From positions 241,100 through 305,099 of the forward strand of contig LUCM01006867.1 of assembly GCA_008360955.1 (NCBI GenBank): a stretch of 64,000 nucleotides of DNA. The letters are read 5' to 3'. Positions 63,675-64,000 of the stretch are shown here, in pieces (the first letter of the stretch is position 1; every line of letters starts with the position of its first letter). A model generated the notes under the pieces. It did no database searches. It was not told the origin of the DNA and saw nothing but the letters and a program-made list of their open reading frames with translations. Both the position numbers and the translations under genes were made by a program. This DNA is from Fasciolopsis buskii. Taxonomy: Eukaryota; Platyhelminthes; Trematoda; Plagiorchiida; Fasciolidae.

Positions 63675-64000
63675 TGTGGACTATTCGACCAAGAGCTTCC
63701 AAGTACACTCCTGACGTCACAAATTCGATTCTCGTGAGACATATCCATTTGGAGTGTACAAGTATAAAGATGTTTGGACAAGAGAGTACCGAGTACGCAA
63801 ACCTGACGAGCGACAGTGATCGCGAAACCGGGTAAGTTTTGTTCACTCTTCCAGATACTACTTACTGCTTCTATATACATATATCTATATATGTATATAT
63901 ATATGTATATAATGATTATGTCGCATATGATTTTACGGTGTTCACATCCAAGCTGTGCTTCCGGTAATAAAAATCCTTCGTATTGTGGCAGAGAAGTCAC

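Noticed and set aside
63581..64000. Minus-strand 139-codon open frame to the window edge
   Set aside because: Mostly Tyr-Ile repeats from (AT)n; no coding character.

Overview
This is eukaryotic DNA: multi-exon coding signal with GT-AG introns of up to about 10.7 kb, many microsatellites, and heavily decayed non-LTR and Penelope-like retroelements. The retroelement mix (CR1/jockey-type LINEs, RTE-type LINEs and a GIY-YIG Penelope-like element) and a 24-nt microexon fit a parasitic flatworm, perhaps a tapeworm of the diphyllobothriid type. That assignment is inference from element types. No species marker is present, and no prokaryotic genes, CRISPR arrays or rRNA were seen.

Layout. 1-22.7 kb is a graveyard of broken repeats: a 5'-truncated CR1-type LINE (1-1060), a nearly full-length but dead CR1-type LINE (about 10.3-15.2 kb), an older LINE reverse transcriptase remnant (20.8-21.6 kb), a dispersed repeat pair (2.8-3.4 and 16.6-17.1 kb) and a short repeat family with an (ATT)n tail (3.9-4.4, 16.2-16.5 and 17.6-18.0 kb). 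23.0-50.8 kb is one plus-strand gene. I rebuilt ten exons from splice sites, and every junction keeps the reading frame. The product is about 980 residues or more: basic and Ser-rich N-terminal part, Lys/Arg-rich nuclear-type segment, long Gln-rich tract, and an 85-residue helical C-terminal region resembling the C-terminal (Lge1-like) domain of periphilin-1. Periphilin is a subunit of the HUSH silencing complex in vertebrates. Two of its large introns carry RTE remnants in sense orientation (30.7-33.4 and 39.0-41.0 kb) and a Penelope-like element in antisense orientation (44.7-47.3 kb).

50.9-64 kb lacks a recognisable family. It has good candidate exons of a minus-strand gene (58.6-59.5 kb), weaker plus-strand exon candidates (51.3, 55.2, 60.0, 61.4 and 62.0-63.5 kb), a tRNA-derived SINE head (about 60.7 kb) and long (AT)n arrays near the right edge.

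The main point of interest is the periphilin-like gene: its identity was visible only after joining three short exons (29, 17 and 37 codons) lying 10-14 kb beyond the long Gln-rich exon. A strong donor inside that long exon, followed by a nearby stop and a polyadenylation signal, suggests two 3' ends, one with and one without the conserved domain.
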